Source: Epinephelus fuscoguttatus
Lineage: Eukaryota > Chordata > Actinopteri > Perciformes > Serranidae
Direction: 5' to 3'
Assembly: GCF_011397635.1 (NCBI RefSeq)
Contig: NC_064771.1
Coordinates: 17,981,379-18,045,378 of the forward strand
Length of the DNA: 64,000 nucleotides
The notes beneath the pieces were generated by a model, which saw only the letters and a list, made by a program, of their open reading frames with translations, was not told where the DNA came from and ran no database searches. Positions 24,683-38,048 of the stretch are shown piece after piece. A program made the translations under genes and the position numbers. Within the stretch, counting starts at the first letter, position 1. Each line of letters begins with the position of its first letter.

Positions 24683-25085
24683 GATGTCAACAGTTTACCT
24701 TAATCAGTTAATCTTGAGAAAATGTTTGATTGGTTACGCATGTCGGTGTATACTTTGACTTTGCTACTCTTCAGTTTACTGCACTGCGTATCTAACAGGT
24801 TAGGCGGGAGCTAGCTAGCAGCACCGCTCATTCTGCATTTATTGCTAGTAACGCCATCCCGACCTAGCATTGTGCCCAATGCCCCAATGAGTACGCAACT
24901 CGATTTTGAGATGCCAACCTCTCTGCGAGCACTGTTAACAGTGTCGACTAGTGGTGCTAACATTGCTAACAGTGCTAATGGTGTTTTGCTGCTCAAAATA
25001 AAGCTGGGATTTGGGGATTTGTCATCAATTTTTTGCTTGTTTTTAATTAACCGATTAGGTACTGGTTTGACCATTATACTCTCCA
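24683..25085. mobile_element. Possible degraded hAT-like MITE
   Basis: GGGATGTCAACAGTTTACC and AATCAGTTAATC at the left and TTAATTAACCGATTAGG at the right recall a fish MITE with TTAACCG repeats. No target duplication found. Confidence 0.35.
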
Positions 25086-28000
25086 TGTTGTCTTAGCTTC
25101 ATTGCAAGATCTATGTTAACCAGGCACAGATCAATAAAGAAATCAGATGCAAATTAGATCCTGTAACACCTCATCAAACAGAAACTAATACATCCATAAA
25201 TTTTGTCAATGGGTTAACGCTCGTGTTACCATCCAACGGAGTAGAACAGACATTACTTCTTGTGAGCATTGTCATATTTTAGGAGGTGATAGAGGAAGAG
25301 AATGGCTTTAAAAACAGACAAAAAGAGAAGATAATCAATTGATTGTCAATCAATAGGCAGGCAGGAGGACCGGGGTAGGAAGATTGGATGGCTCAAGCCT
25401 TCACAGATAATCGAAGATGCTAAGACAAGGGTCCCCACCCCCATCATGCAACATCTTTCTCCCTGTGGTTGTCACCTCCTCCCTGTTTATGTGAATACCC
25501 TTCTTCCTCCTCATCCTCCATGTCCCTCTCAGGCTCCCCTTCAGTCCCCTGCTCCCTCTATTCCCCTCCACTATCTCACCCCTTCTCCATTTCCCTCTCT
25601 CCGTCTCTCACTCTCCCACCCCCACTCCACCTCTTTTCTCGTCCTCCAGTGCTCCCCCTCCTCTCTCCCGTGTCTACTGCAGCAGAAAAGCCAGCACAGA
25701 CACCAGCATGTGTGTGTTTGTACATGTGTGAGCTGCTACGGTAGATTCCACGAGCGAGCTTCACACGATCATGAGCGGAGAAGGAGGTGGAAATTTGGAA
25801 GGGGGAAAAAAAAAGCCCTGCATGCGTGTCGAAGGCTCTGATCAAAACATTGATTGCTGACGCGTTACATCACAGCCATGCAAACAAAACCCCTTTAAAT
25901 CATTAGAGTAATGTCTCTCCTCCTGTCTCCCTTTATTTCCTCTCGTCTCCCGCTTCCTCTCTCTGTCTCTCTCTCATCTGTCTCATTGTATTTCCACATC
26001 AGCATCTCATTTTTTCCCTGTCCTAGCCTCTCTCCATCTCCCTTGTCTTTTCTCTCCACATATAATTTGCATCTCTCAGGACCGAAAAGGTTCCGCCACG
26101 TTGGACGGGATACTTTTAGGAAGACTGAGGGTGGAAAAATGGGTCACAACGCTGTTTGACGTATAGCTCTGGCATATTAGACCTACAGAGAGAAACGGGG
26201 CTGCGTTCACCCACAAATGGAGCTGGTGTTGTGCAGCCACTGAAATGAATCCCACCTACCACCTGCTCTGTACTCTGCATAACCCCCAACGTGCCGTCAC
26301 AAAAACACCATATCTGCAACCATTGCACCTCAATAAATGTTCATTTTTGTTATGATTCATGAGATCTTGGCCACTGTAACCAGTGCATGTGGTGTGAAAC
26401 TGATCATTACATAATATACAGCATTCTAGCAGCTAAGCACCAGGTACAGTAGCTCGAATCCAAGGAATGCTGCAAATGTTGCCTTCTCTCGCTGTACGAT
26501 TCAGAATACAGCTCAAAATCCACCTCAGTCTACACAAACATGTCAAGCATCTTCTTGCCTTGCTCGTGTCATATCTATGATGTGATCTGAAATTCCAAAC
26601 CCTGAAGCTGTCTCCCTCTCATGCAACATTTGGACACTGCAAACCTAACTAAAGGAGCTGTTCTGGTGCATGGAGCAGGGATTGAGGAGGGTGGGATAGT
26701 GAGAAATCAATCCGATTGGAATGAGAGTGACACTTTGAGAAGTACTTCCTGCCTGATCCCAAATCCAGAGAGGCGGATCGGGTGGCCTAACCCAGACTAT
26801 GTGTCCGTCACAGCTCGATGCTTTCCCCTTCCTTTGGAGGGAACTGAATCCAGGTATGCAGATCTATATCTGGTGCCAGAAGAGGTGTGTGTTTGGTAAT
26901 TAAGAGAAGGAGCCTGTGTGACAATCACCCATTGTCTTCATAGTGATTGCAGATACCGTGTGTATTGCTGAGTGTGCAGTGATTCATGTTTTAAATGTGT
27001 TTTGTTGAAGGCATTCTGCTATTTTCAGCGTGATGCCATGAACTGGCCACTGCAGGTGTCTGCTGACTGTCTGGTTTTGCATGTGCACCTACAGTGTGCA
27101 TGCATTCACAGCATCTATGGGTCCTCACACACACACACACACCCCCTTCCTAACCGCAAAATAGTACCAACAAAAGGCACAGACAGAGTGCAAGACAAGG
27201 ATGATCAAACTAGATCACTAAAACCCAAATCAAAGCTGCTGTGATCAAGCAGCTGGATCCGTCTGTAACTGGAGGGTCGGAGGGAAAAAAAGAAGCCCAC
27301 TGTAACTGTTTTCATGTACCACGGATCAAAAACACAGTCAGGGGTACTTGTTACTCCTACACCTGTATGATCAAATGCCATCAAACGCTTGCTTTTAAGA
27401 GGGAAATCATTAACTATTTACATGCAAACAATATAGGGTGTTCCAAGTTGTGCGTAACGGCAATCAAGCCCGTGCGTAAAAGCCATGTAGCATTCAAGTG
27501 GGACAAAAAAACAACCCAGCAGACTGTAGCAGTACCAAGGGCAAATGTGGGGAAAGACATGCACTTTAACACTGACGAATCGGCGTCGTGTGAGCGTCCT
27601 CGGTGCGGTGCTACAATAAATAAGACTACTGTGAAATACGGCGCATTGATGTGCATCGTAAACGGACAAATATGACCTAATGAAGGCGTTTGGATGCAGG
27701 AGGCGCAGCGGATGCCGCGTTTGGAGGCTGATATGTATTAAAGTAGCAGAATACGGCGATAGGAATTATGACAGCAATAAAAACGGCATTCAGTGTGAAT
27801 CCAGCTCGTTTGAAACATGTCATAAATCAAATATAAGACATGGAGGTGATGTGTCTGATAGAAAACCACTGTTAAATCAACTCGTCCCCATCTGCCAATA
27901 GATATAGCTGCTATACTATTTTCCATTTTCCCTATGCTATCAGCATTAATTATTCAATATCAGTAAGTCTATGTCCTGCCATTTAATACAGCCTATCCTG

Positions 28001-28190
28001 TCAGGGATTACACACACAGCGACAGTCAGCCTGCAGCTAATTATGAAGGACTGGTTTCAATGATAATGTGGCAAGAACATTTAAAAAGCAAAGTTTTAAA
28101 AACTTATCATGACTGAAGCAGTGCATGCACAATATATGCAACAGTACAGACACAAGTTGGTCCCTCCAGGAGAGACATTGGGGAACTCAC
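25086..28190. other. kcnc3 intron 1, 5' part: pyrimidine-rich tracts, no element
   Basis: C/T-rich strings at about 25440-25680 and 25910-26060 and a CA run at 27127-27143. No exon between 25.1 kb and the exon 1 donor at 28190 can be supported. Confidence 0.45.
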
Positions 28191-28811
28191 CCGGGCATAT
28201 TTGGAGGAATACGGGTCTTCAAACAGTGCCCATATTCGGGGCTGCCAGGTTTTCCACCAGCCCGCTTTCCTTGCGTCCTCCTGCATGCACAGTCTTTTCA
28301 AGTCCCCATCCGCACCGCCCAGCGCCGGCTCGTCGTCCGGCGCGTCCGGTTCTGGAGTCTCGAAGCTGTCCAGCGCCTCCTCCGCATCCCGGTGCTGCCG
28401 GTAATTCATCCAGCAACACGCCTCCACGTCCGTCTCATCGATGCCCCAGAAGGCCAGCTCCTCTTCGAACAGGGGACCGCACACATCGTTGGGACAGTGC
28501 AACTTCCCGGTGCGGTAATAGTTGAGGATGAAGGAGAACACTGACGGGTGGCGGTCGAAGAAGAACTCGTCTAATTTGGGGTCGTAGTCGAAGTTGCTGA
28601 ACGCGTCCGGCTCGGTGAGCCACGACAAGCGGGTACCGGGCAACGTTTTTAGGGTGCTCCGGTAGGTCTCATGCCGCACCCCCCCGCAGTTTATCACGAT
28701 TTTCTCGCTTTCCGACGGACAAGTCATGTCTGCGCTGTAACATGCTTTGTTGGACGACTTGTTCCCACCCTTGCGCCCTTTGAAAGAGGATACACACACC
28801 GAACTGAGCAT
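28191..28811 (-). CDS. kcnc3: kcnc3 coding exon 1: N-terminal ball and T1 domain of a Kv3 potassium channel
   Basis: This exon encodes residues 1-207 of a voltage-gated K+ channel subunit of the Shaw/Kv3 family, a plasma-membrane protein that lets neurons fire rapidly. Translation starts at ATG 28811 with [15 protein letters not shown], the start I recall for Kv3.3/Kv3.4 and linked there to N-type inactivation. The frame stays open upstream to an ATG at 28961, but that extension is low-complexity and unlike the family. The T1 tetramerisation domain covers about residues 37-135 and has the Zn site H105-x5-C111-x20-C132-C133. The exon ends ..SSKYAR before donor GTGAGT (28190-28185) in phase 0, matching exon 2. 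The usual T1 motif N-V-G-G reads N-C-G-G here (residues 41-44). Kv3.3 is preferred over Kv3.4 by the N-terminus and by exon 2; which teleost ohnolog (a or b) is not resolved. Confidence 0.93.
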
Positions 28812-31800
28812 AGAGGACCGGGGGGGAGGGAGAGGATGAGAGAAACCGAAGGGAGGAGGAGGGAGGAGTCTGAGTAGTCTGCGGGGAGAGAAAAAGGGCA
28901 GAAATTTTAACAGAAGGGAGAAATAGATGTGGATTATCAACATTGCAATACAAATGAACAAACACGGGCTGTAATGCCAGCTGTATGTGCAATCAGTCCC
29001 TTGATAATCAGCTGGTGGAAGGACACAAAATGACCTTGTGCAGGTGCAGTGAGTGAGAGGAAAGGGGGTGGGGGGGCTCGGGGGGAGAAATGAGGGGTGG
29101 CAAAGTTGTTTTTAACATCCTGGAGCAGGCAGATGCAACTTATGAGTGCAACATGGAAACAGGTGAGCACATTCATGAGTCAGCATTCTCACAGCACCCT
29201 GACTGTTGACACCACAGTGATGAGAAGATGTCTTGAGCTATTGTGATGTGACCGGGGGCCTCCTCTTAGCTGCTATTCCAGCCATCACTGGACTAACAAT
29301 CTCTAAATTGATCTGGTCAATGCTCATGGCATTTAAATCCTCTTCCTAATTAGTGACACTTGAGCATCCCCCCACATCCATCCACACCTGCAGCAACCCT
29401 CCTCTGGGCACCTAGGAGTGTGTGAGGAGGAAAGAGTGACAGGAAAACTGGGGATCCATCTCCCTGCTTCTTCCCCCTTTCCCCAAGAATGCCTCTCTGA
29501 CGTAAGGTGGCGCAGCACCGTGTGTGTGTTTGTGTACAAGCGTGTGTGTGTGTGTGTGTGTTAATTGCCTCCCGAGAGTGCGGTGTCCGTACTAATGTTA
29601 GATCTCCTCAATCAGCCTATGTGCGCGCTACACACACTGCTGCAGCCCCCTCCGACCGCACTGAGATTCATGCGATGCACAATTATGTCAATGCTCCCTC
29701 TGCCACTTCTCCCATGCACTGCGTGTGTATGTGTGTGTGTGTGTGTGTGTGCGTGTGAAGACATGTAGAGATAGAGAGGAGGGTGAGAAAGAGGGAGAGG
29801 GGGGAGGAGAAGGAGGCCATAAATCTTATTTTTAATGGAAGGATCGAAAAGGACAGGACAATGAGGAAAACAAGGCAGACAAAGAGCTGAAGATGAGGAA
29901 AGTGAATGCAGCACGCTCACTACTAATATTGTGTCTTCCCTATTAATGGAGGAAGGGGGTTGAGGAGAGAGTGTAAGGGGGAAGAGGAGGAGGGGGAGCA
30001 TCGAAAAGGAGAGTGCACTATAAAAGTGAATGAATTCTGCTGCAGTAAAAAAGCCAGAGTTATTTGCTCTCCCTCCTTCTTCTTCTCCCAGCGAGGTCAG
30101 ATTATTCGCCCGCGAGCTGCGTTGCCATCCGTGGGGATGGAGGGATGGAGAGGTGGGTGGGGGGGTGCTTCAGAGAAAAGACACGCGTCCACAGCAAAAA
30201 GCCCATACATGCGCCGCATCTATGTTGTTAACCTTTTTCTCTATTCAAAGAAATGCACCACTCTCCTCTCCCCCCCCCCCCTCCTCTCCTGCGCGCTCTC
30301 ACCGGCCCTCCCCCTCTCCCTATCTCACTACTCACTTTCTCTCCCCTCGCTCGCGCTCATATTCCGCATAAAGGAATCACATTTCATTGAAGGAGGAGAG
30401 TCAAGGCTTCATTCCTTCCTCCTCTTCCTCCTCTCTCACAACATACTCCTATCCAGTGCCCCCTTTCTTCTCCTACTTTCCCCTCTTTCCCTGCATTTTC
30501 CACCATTTCTCCCTTCTCTCCCCTGCTTCACTCCATCCTCCTGTCCTGTCCTGCCCTGTCCCGTTCTCTCTCCCACCCCCCCCTCCCCAAAGTACCTCAC
30601 TTTGGGTCAACTCTCTCCTGCTCTTCCCCCTCAGACTTTTGCTTCCTGTGATGTAGGACACTGCAGTCTTTCTTTCTGACTTGTTATTGGTGTTTGCTCT
30701 GTTGTTTTGCTCATCTCACTGCACTTTTTTTTAAAAAAAATCTGAGGAAACAACTTTTTGGGTTCATGGAAAAGTTTGCTGTCTCTCCTTTGTCTTCAGA
30801 TCTCACATTGACATTAAGTTTCTTGTCTTTTTTTTTTTTTTTTTTGTATTTCTTTTCGGATATCCTGGACTTAACAGCACTCAGGTAAGATCTGCTAAGA
30901 GTAAGACTATTGCATGGAGATGCAGTCAGAGTTAGGGAACACTAAAGTACAAATATTTGGCACTGTGCCCAGCTGACAAAAACAAAAATTGGCGTGATGT
31001 GTGTGCACAGATTAAAAAAAAGGCTTACATTTAACTGTTTTCCCTTTAACATCCAAGTTCTTTGCAGTGTTTGCTGCAGAGGCATGATATGCACTCTTGA
31101 GTTTCAGAGTTACCCTGCATCACTCTGCAGAAGTAGTTTCGTCTGCATCTAAAAAAAACCCTCTACAAATCAAGATTAATTTAATGTAATAAGGAAGTGA
31201 TAACTTGCAGTAACTTAAACTGAGCAGTTTGACAGTGAGGTCAGGCAGGCAGAGAGTCCTGTGGGGCTCTCCAGCCGGGACCGCTTGTGTTGTGGGATGG
31301 ATTATGTTTCAGCACCATGGACAGCGGCGCTCTCTCCCTCCTCTAACGGGATGCTAAACTTTCCAGAAGCAGCTTTTTGTGATCTCTCCGTGGAACTTTT
31401 ATCCCTTGGATGACTTTTTTTTTTTTTTTGGCTTCACTTTGTAACTTCCCCTACTGCACCTCCTCGCTTCTACTTCACAGGCAGCTGCAGTTTATTGGTG
31501 GACTGCTGAATATTTTATACACGGACAGCCGCAAGTCTGTAACTGTGGCTAAATGCCTTTTTGTCCCCCCTGACTCATGTGTGGTTATTGATTTTTAAAA
31601 TGTACTTAAGTATTGTTATATGCATTTAAAACCAAATTTGGGGGGTTAATTTGGATAGAGTTTCCTCAGAACTCATCTTTACTGAGTTTGATTGAAAGTA
31701 GTTGTGAACAGGACCAGATTGCTGATTTTAATGAGCTCAGGATGTATGACTTTGATGCTTTCTAGCTGCATTTCAGGAGAATGTCCGCAGTTTGAGGCTT

Positions 31801-34800
31801 AAAACCAGGGAAGTAAGCACATTCCTTTAAAAGCCAGCCTCAGCACTTTAATCACTGACAGCAGTGCAATTGCCTGAAAAATAGAAGGAGCAGAGGGGGG
31901 GAAGCATGAGGAGGAGAGGTGTGAAGAGAGGGGGTGAAGCTATAGAAGGTGATGTGTAAAATGGAGGAAGGAAGTTGAGAGATGAAAACAAGCTCAGGTG
32001 AGATAAGAAGGGAGGCATAAAGAGAGGAAGCAAGAGGCTGAAAAAACTGAGGGAGAAGCAGGAGGAGGGGGTGCAGAGAGGAGAAACAATCCACCAGCAC
32101 CTCTCTTTCTCTCTCCTGCAGCATTTCCTGCCTTGGCCACCATGTCCTGCGCCACCCTGCTACTACTGCCTCACCACTGCACACACACGAGGGGAAAGAC
32201 AGCGAGAAGGAGGGAGGGAGGGAGGGAGACGCATACACACACACTCACCTGGCTGCAACAAACAGGCTAAGAAACGCATTTTGAGGGCGAAATGAGGCTC
32301 CATCAGGAACCTTTAGATACAGGAGATGATTTCTGCAGTGGACGGATAGATGGAGAGAACGGGGCTGAGAGAGAGAGATGGAGCGTGCGCACGCCTCGTG
32401 CACGGAAAAGGCTGCACTGACGCTAATATATATTAGCAGAAACACTGCAGCAAGAGGGGGAGGGAGCACGGGATTATGGGATGCATTGACTGTGAGGTAC
32501 CAGCAGCAGTAACCGGGGGGAGGGGAGGAGAGCGCACGCTAGAGAGAGAGAGAGAGAGGGAGGGTGAGAGAGAGAGAGGGAGAGAAGGCAAGGGAGGAAT
32601 TTGGAGGAGTGCTGACTACGCGGAACAGACCCAGCAGTTGGCAGAAAAAGCAAAAACCTTTACCAATCACGGAGGGGGAGATAGAGGGAGGGAGATGAGA
32701 TGGAGAAGGAGGGATGTTGGACAGAGATGGAGAGAAAAGGATGGAGAGAGTAGGGAGGAGGATGCAGGTGAGGTAGAATGAGCAATCCTGGGGAACATGA
32801 AAGAGGGGAGAGAAAAAAAAGGTGGGGGGAGACGGAGAAGACAAAAAAAACCCTTGCAGTGGCTCAGGATAGCACCTGAATGGCTGTAAAGGTGTAGGAG
32901 GTGTAGGGGGAGGGGTGGGGGTGGGGGTGGGGGGCAGAAATGGTCTGCAATACTAATAAGAGGAATGAAAACAGTGGATTGATGAGGAGAGAGGAGGAAG
33001 GAAAACAAGTGTAAAACAGACATACAGCTGAGCTGAGGAGCAAAATACCACTTGGGGAAAGGAGGGCTTTGCAGGGGAGTGTGTAATGTATGTATGCATG
33101 TGTGTGTGTGTGTGTGTGAGAGAGAGATAGCACAAATTACGTATGTGTTTCTGGTGCGCAGCCATTTTTTTTCCCACCCGCTACCTCATCAAAGGATGTA
33201 ACCACAAGGCTTCACGCTGTTCCACCCATATCACCTCCCTCCCTCCCTCCTTTCCTGATTCCTCTCCCCCTCATCTCTACCTTATCTCCCTCTCCTCTCC
33301 TCTCTCCTCTCCTCTTTCTCACACTCCCCAGTGTTGAGGAGACCCCAACAGGAGAAAGCAAGGCACTGCAGCGCGATGAAAAGCACTGCGGTCACCTCCC
33401 CTTTTAGTGCGGTGTCACACCACCACACAGTGTCCTCTCCCCCCTTGAATTGTCATTGCACCTCATGGTGTACCTCCGAATCTGGCAGGAGAAGAAGAAG
33501 AAAAAGAAAGGTGCGTGGCAGTGTGAGGGTAGGGGTGAGAGGTATGAGCTGAATGAATAAGAAGGAAAATGAGATGAATATCATGAATGGATGAAAAAGA
33601 AAACAGGGTGCGTATGCAGAGGAAAACAGAGAACAAGGCCACACAATGACCCAGTAGCTCCGAGACGGCTAATGCAGAGGAGGGCAGGAAAAAACAACAA
33701 CAGGGCATTCCTCATCATAATAAAGCTCACTAGTGGCCAATTCCCAGAACATGAATTAAATAGCCAATCAATTAAGCAAGCAGAAAAGGAAATGGCAGCT
33801 CTTCTACTCAGCAACACCACCGTGGAGATCTCCAGGGGCTGACCAATCCACACATACTGCAGCACCAACACCCCCTTGGGGGGGGGTTCTGGTCCTCCCT
33901 CCCACCCCCCAGAAACTGCTCCTGCTGCTGCTACCCCTTCAGCCACCTTTTTTCTTTTTTTTATGAGAGAAAAAAAATCATGTGCTCCTGGTCTGCTCCT
34001 TTTAGCTGGCTGAGGATGATTAATACATAAGGCCATTTTCAGGAATAGGCCAGCAGAAATGAAGCCTGTAATAGAGCTCTGAAAGCTCAGCCAGTGTCCA
34101 TGACTAAAAATCCTTCCTGCCCACAGGAGGATAAATGTTGAGATTTTTTTGGGGGGGGGGTAGATGTGCCCACTGTGTGAGACTTCACAAATGACAGCAG
34201 GAAGGAGAGGTACTACAGCTTCCTTCGAGGAGCAGCGATTGGTGTAGGAGAGGTCAGAAAAAGCCCTGAAACAGCACTGAGTGCAGGCTATGGGATAGTG
34301 TGTCATGTCGGGAAGGATCTCTATTTCTGGAGCTGGATGAATCTGAGCAAAAAATCCCTCACTGTTTTAAAATCTGGTTCTTGGAGAATTTGCATCAGGA
34401 GCAAATTGCTTTAACCTCCACACCTCCCGACCGTCATTTAAACGTGTCTGCTCCTAATTAATCGTGCTGCACTTCCTGCAAGATTAGGACCATTATGATC
34501 CAGCTGAGCGGTGATGTGGTACACGGGGCCAGACAGACAAACGGGACCAGGGAAGATGTATTACTGCACTGACTCCTAACCTGTGAACCAGCTGGCGATT
34601 AGACAGAGTAGGGGTGGGAAGTCGCAGATTAGACTCTCAACAGCCAGGAGAGGAAGAGAGAGAAGTTGAATGTGAAGAAACAAAGAGAGAGGATGAAAGG
34701 TGAGCCTCAAGGTCGAGGTTTGACAACGCACAAGGGTGTGAAAGGAGAATCAGCTCGATCAGGTGATGAGTTAGTTGGAAGGACAGAGGGAAAGTTCTCC

Positions 34801-37232
34801 TGAAGCTGGTAGGAAGACGTGAGATGAGAGAGAAAGCATCGTGGCCAAGGAGAGAGGAAGGGTCAGAGGCAAGAACACACACACAAACCCAGGACACGAC
34901 AGATGCGTAATTCAATCACAGCCCTCAAAATAGATTTATTCCCCCCCGTTGCTTAAACAGCAGCGCCCTCCTTTCGAGCCCCATCACTACTCTACCAATC
35001 ACATCCACTGACAGCATGCCACTGTCTCTGGTGGGGAGGGTTTTTTTTTCTCTTTCTTCTTTTTTTTTCCTTTGCTAAAATCGAAGGGGTGTTTTCTGGG
35101 TTACCCTCAATCTAAAAATAGCTCCAGCTGTAGATTTATAATGCAGGAAAGCAAGTGAGAGAGAGCAAATGGAGGAAGAGTGTTTCCCATTAGGGGGAAG
35201 AGCACGCTGGAGCCAGTTGGCAGGGGGAAAAAAGCAAGGCATGCGCTGGGAAGTGAAGGAGGAAGAAGGCGTTACGAAACTAGAAGACTTTGTGTGTGAT
35301 GCAGTGGAATGCAGATGGAGCAAGTTGACAGGGTATAGGTGATGTGGCGGCGGAAGAAGGGGGGAAGAAGAAGACCACGTCTAGACATTTAACTGCCCCC
35401 ATAGACTTCCTGGATCCTAGTGACGCTATGTCCTTCCTGTGGCTCTGCTCCCCTTCTTCCTCACACCTCCTTCTCCTCTACCTCTCTCTCTCATATGTGT
35501 GTGTGTGTGTGTGTTTGTGTGTCAGCCCTCTCGCCCTCCTATATGGTTCCTTTATCAAACCTCCATTTCAGGCCTTGACACTTAACACAGTGCTGCCACG
35601 CCACACAGACACAAACACTGGAGGCACATGCAATCATGCACACACACAAAAAAAGCAATACACACATGGACATAGTTGCTCATGCAGACGGACACACAAT
35701 GATGCCGAGAGGAATGCACACACACACGCACACACACATTCCCCTCAGAGGCATGATACTGCTCTGATCTAGTGGTGTAGATGGGGAAACACCCACCATT
35801 TGTACAATGAGGGATGTTAGGATTCGAAAAATGAAATTTATAGGCGTCATATCAGTGGATAAATCAAATCTGACTGCTAGAGTACAGTTGTATTTGTATT
35901 ACAGTAGCTAGAAATGACAATAAAAACCACAATAAATTTGAACACATTGTGAATTACTCCAGATATTGATCAAAACACAAGCAAGGCTACAGAATTTTTA
36001 GAAATAAAAAACGCAGTTATTGTGGATATAACGATACTTGTTGAATGTAGGCTAGACGCTTTTTCTTCCTTCTCTTTTAGAGCTGGCCAATAGATGCTCT
36101 GTTATTAGACGGGTATAAACGCAGAATAAAAAAAAAAAGCCACCAAGAAATACAGACATATACACAGACACGGTTCATACTCACTTGCTTTTGGTTCAGG
36201 TTCGTTTCGAGTGCGTGCAGAAACGCGCACATCAAGCTTTGAAAAGATCAATCAAAATGTAGTTTTCTTTGTTAGATCGCTCTTTCTTATGATTTCAGAG
36301 AGTATCCAGTTTCTCGCAGGCATTCGGTTCATCTGCTTTTTTTGCTCCCCACGATTAGAATAAAACAAAATAGGGATTGCGCGCGTCTGTTGCTGGAAAT
36401 CTCGTTTTGACACCGTTATTGCCGAATGTTACTTATAGCTTATGGTCATGCTGATGATGGCAAAAGGGATGAGGCTTGTCGGATGGAATGAAGCAGAAGT
36501 CTTTTTTGTTGTTGTTGTTGTTGCTATTTCCCCTCGATTTCAGAGCCCCCTCTCCCACCTCTTTGTTATTGCCAGAAAAATAAAAAATAAAAATTGCCAG
36601 CCTTTGTTACAGTGTCTCTACGCTTCCAGGCGCAGGGTGTAGCTACCATTCAGCTCTTCCTCTGTCTCCCCCCTTTTTGCAAATGTTTCAATGGAGATGC
36701 AGCCTGTAGACACCTCTCTCTTTGCCTTTCCCTCTCTGTGCCTCTCTCTGTTCCTTTGGAGGAGCGTCACCTTCTGCACTATTTTTTTTTCTCCCTCAGA
36801 CGATACATGTGGGCGGATTAGAGAACAAGACAGAGGGGTGGGAGGACCCCGGTGAATACAGAGGCTAATTTCTCATATGGCTGTGCTGAACTTCGTAAAT
36901 ACATATGCTGCGAATATACACACACCAGGGATTTAACAGGAAAGGCTAGATTGATTTATGATCATGTGTTTAATTGGGGTTTATCCCCCCCCCCTCCTCC
37001 TCCTCCTCCTCCTTCCCCACTTAGCCCACATAGCCCACACATGCTCACTCTGCTGGACGGACGCACAAACACCATTTTGTCTACAGGTTCCCAGCCTTGA
37101 CTCTGACTTGGCTGACATCAGCAGTCGTGTTAACAGAGGAGCAGGTGCGTTATATGACAGTGAGTTTCAATAATGATAAATAATATATCAATAATAACAA
37201 ACACATGATCTGTCTTTAAAAATGCCTCTATT
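28812..37232. promoter_or_regulatory. Upstream region of kcnc3: purine/pyrimidine-rich, promoter somewhere within
   Basis: This 8.4-kb stretch has no coding exon I can support. It contains many GA-rich and CT-rich strings (30.2-30.6, 31.9-32.9, 33.2-33.3 kb) and TG/CA runs (29.53-29.56, 29.73-29.76, 33.10-33.12, 35.49-35.52 kb). It also has TTG (36.50-36.52 kb) and CCT (36.99-37.01 kb) runs. The kcnc3 promoter and any 5' untranslated exon should lie here, but I cannot place a TATA box or start site. Long open frames in it are low-complexity by-products. Confidence 0.35.
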
Positions 37233-37391
37233 TTAAAAGGACAGTGTGTAGGATTCATGGAGATTTAGCGGCGTCTACAGGTTAGGATTAAAGACTGCAA
37301 CCAGCTGAAACTTCTCCCAATAAGAATTCCTTCAGTGCTCCTTGTTTCGGAGCATTTTATCAGGAGCCAAATTATCCTCAAACAGACCTGA

Positions 37392-37924
37392 GGCCTGTAC
37401 CACGAAGCCAGTTTAACTTACCCAGGATATCTTTTCGTTATCCGGCTTGACTAACCCTGACATTGCACAACGTGATTTTGCCAGACATGTTCCTGGATCA
37501 ACAACGCGATCAACCAACGGTCTGACATCATCCGTGTGCTGCCCCTGTGCTTCTTTCAAAGCTATTTTGTGCTTCTTCTCAGCAAGTATTCCAAATTGAA
37601 GTTAGTACAATTGCACAAAATCCTGCAGGGTTAGCAAGTTAGCGTGCCAAACAGGTGGGCTGTTTTGTTTTTTTAACCTGAGAATCCAGGCTTTCGTCCC
37701 TGGATACTTTTTTCATCAGTGATCTGATTGGTCAGACGTCAGAGTGTTGACAGTCTGGGATTCGACACTCTGAAGTTAACCTGCTTTGGATCGGTTAGCT
37801 GTTCAGCATAAGTTACCACGGTGATTTATCCCGGTAAAAACACAACCAGCTTCTTAGTACTGAAAACCTAGAGTTAAACCTGAAGTTACCTTGCTAACTC
37901 CGAATCCTGCTTCGTAGTATAGGC
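37392..37924. mobile_element. MITE with GGCCTGTACCACGAAGC ends
   Basis: The left end is GGCCTGTACCACGAAGC and the right end, on the other strand, GCCTATACTACGAAGCAGG. The subterminal parts are also related (TTAACTTACCCAGGAT and GTTAACCTGC-like motifs). No clear target duplication, so the superfamily is open. Confidence 0.6.
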
Positions 37925-38048
37925 TTCAGGTGATTAAAACCAGTCAAAACACTAAATAAAGCAGTCTCATGCACGTTGCAAATAGGAAACTCACCCAGCA
38001 CCTGCCTTGTATGCTCAACTTATTTCTGATCCAGATGTTCAGGAGGTT

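Noticed and set aside
26621-26899. 92-codon plus-strand open frame
   Set aside because: No family resemblance, and it lies within kcnc3 intron 1 without convincing coding features.
28812-28961. 50-residue N-terminal extension of kcnc3 exon 1
   Set aside because: The frame is open, but the extension is hydrophobic and proline-rich low complexity. The family start [10 protein letters not shown] is at 28811.
29960-30679. 239-codon plus-strand open frame
   Set aside because: The translation is serine/proline/leucine low complexity from CT-rich DNA.
33581-34306. 241-codon minus-strand open frame
   Set aside because: No recognisable domain, no supporting splice structure, and it spans G-rich and A-rich simple sequence.
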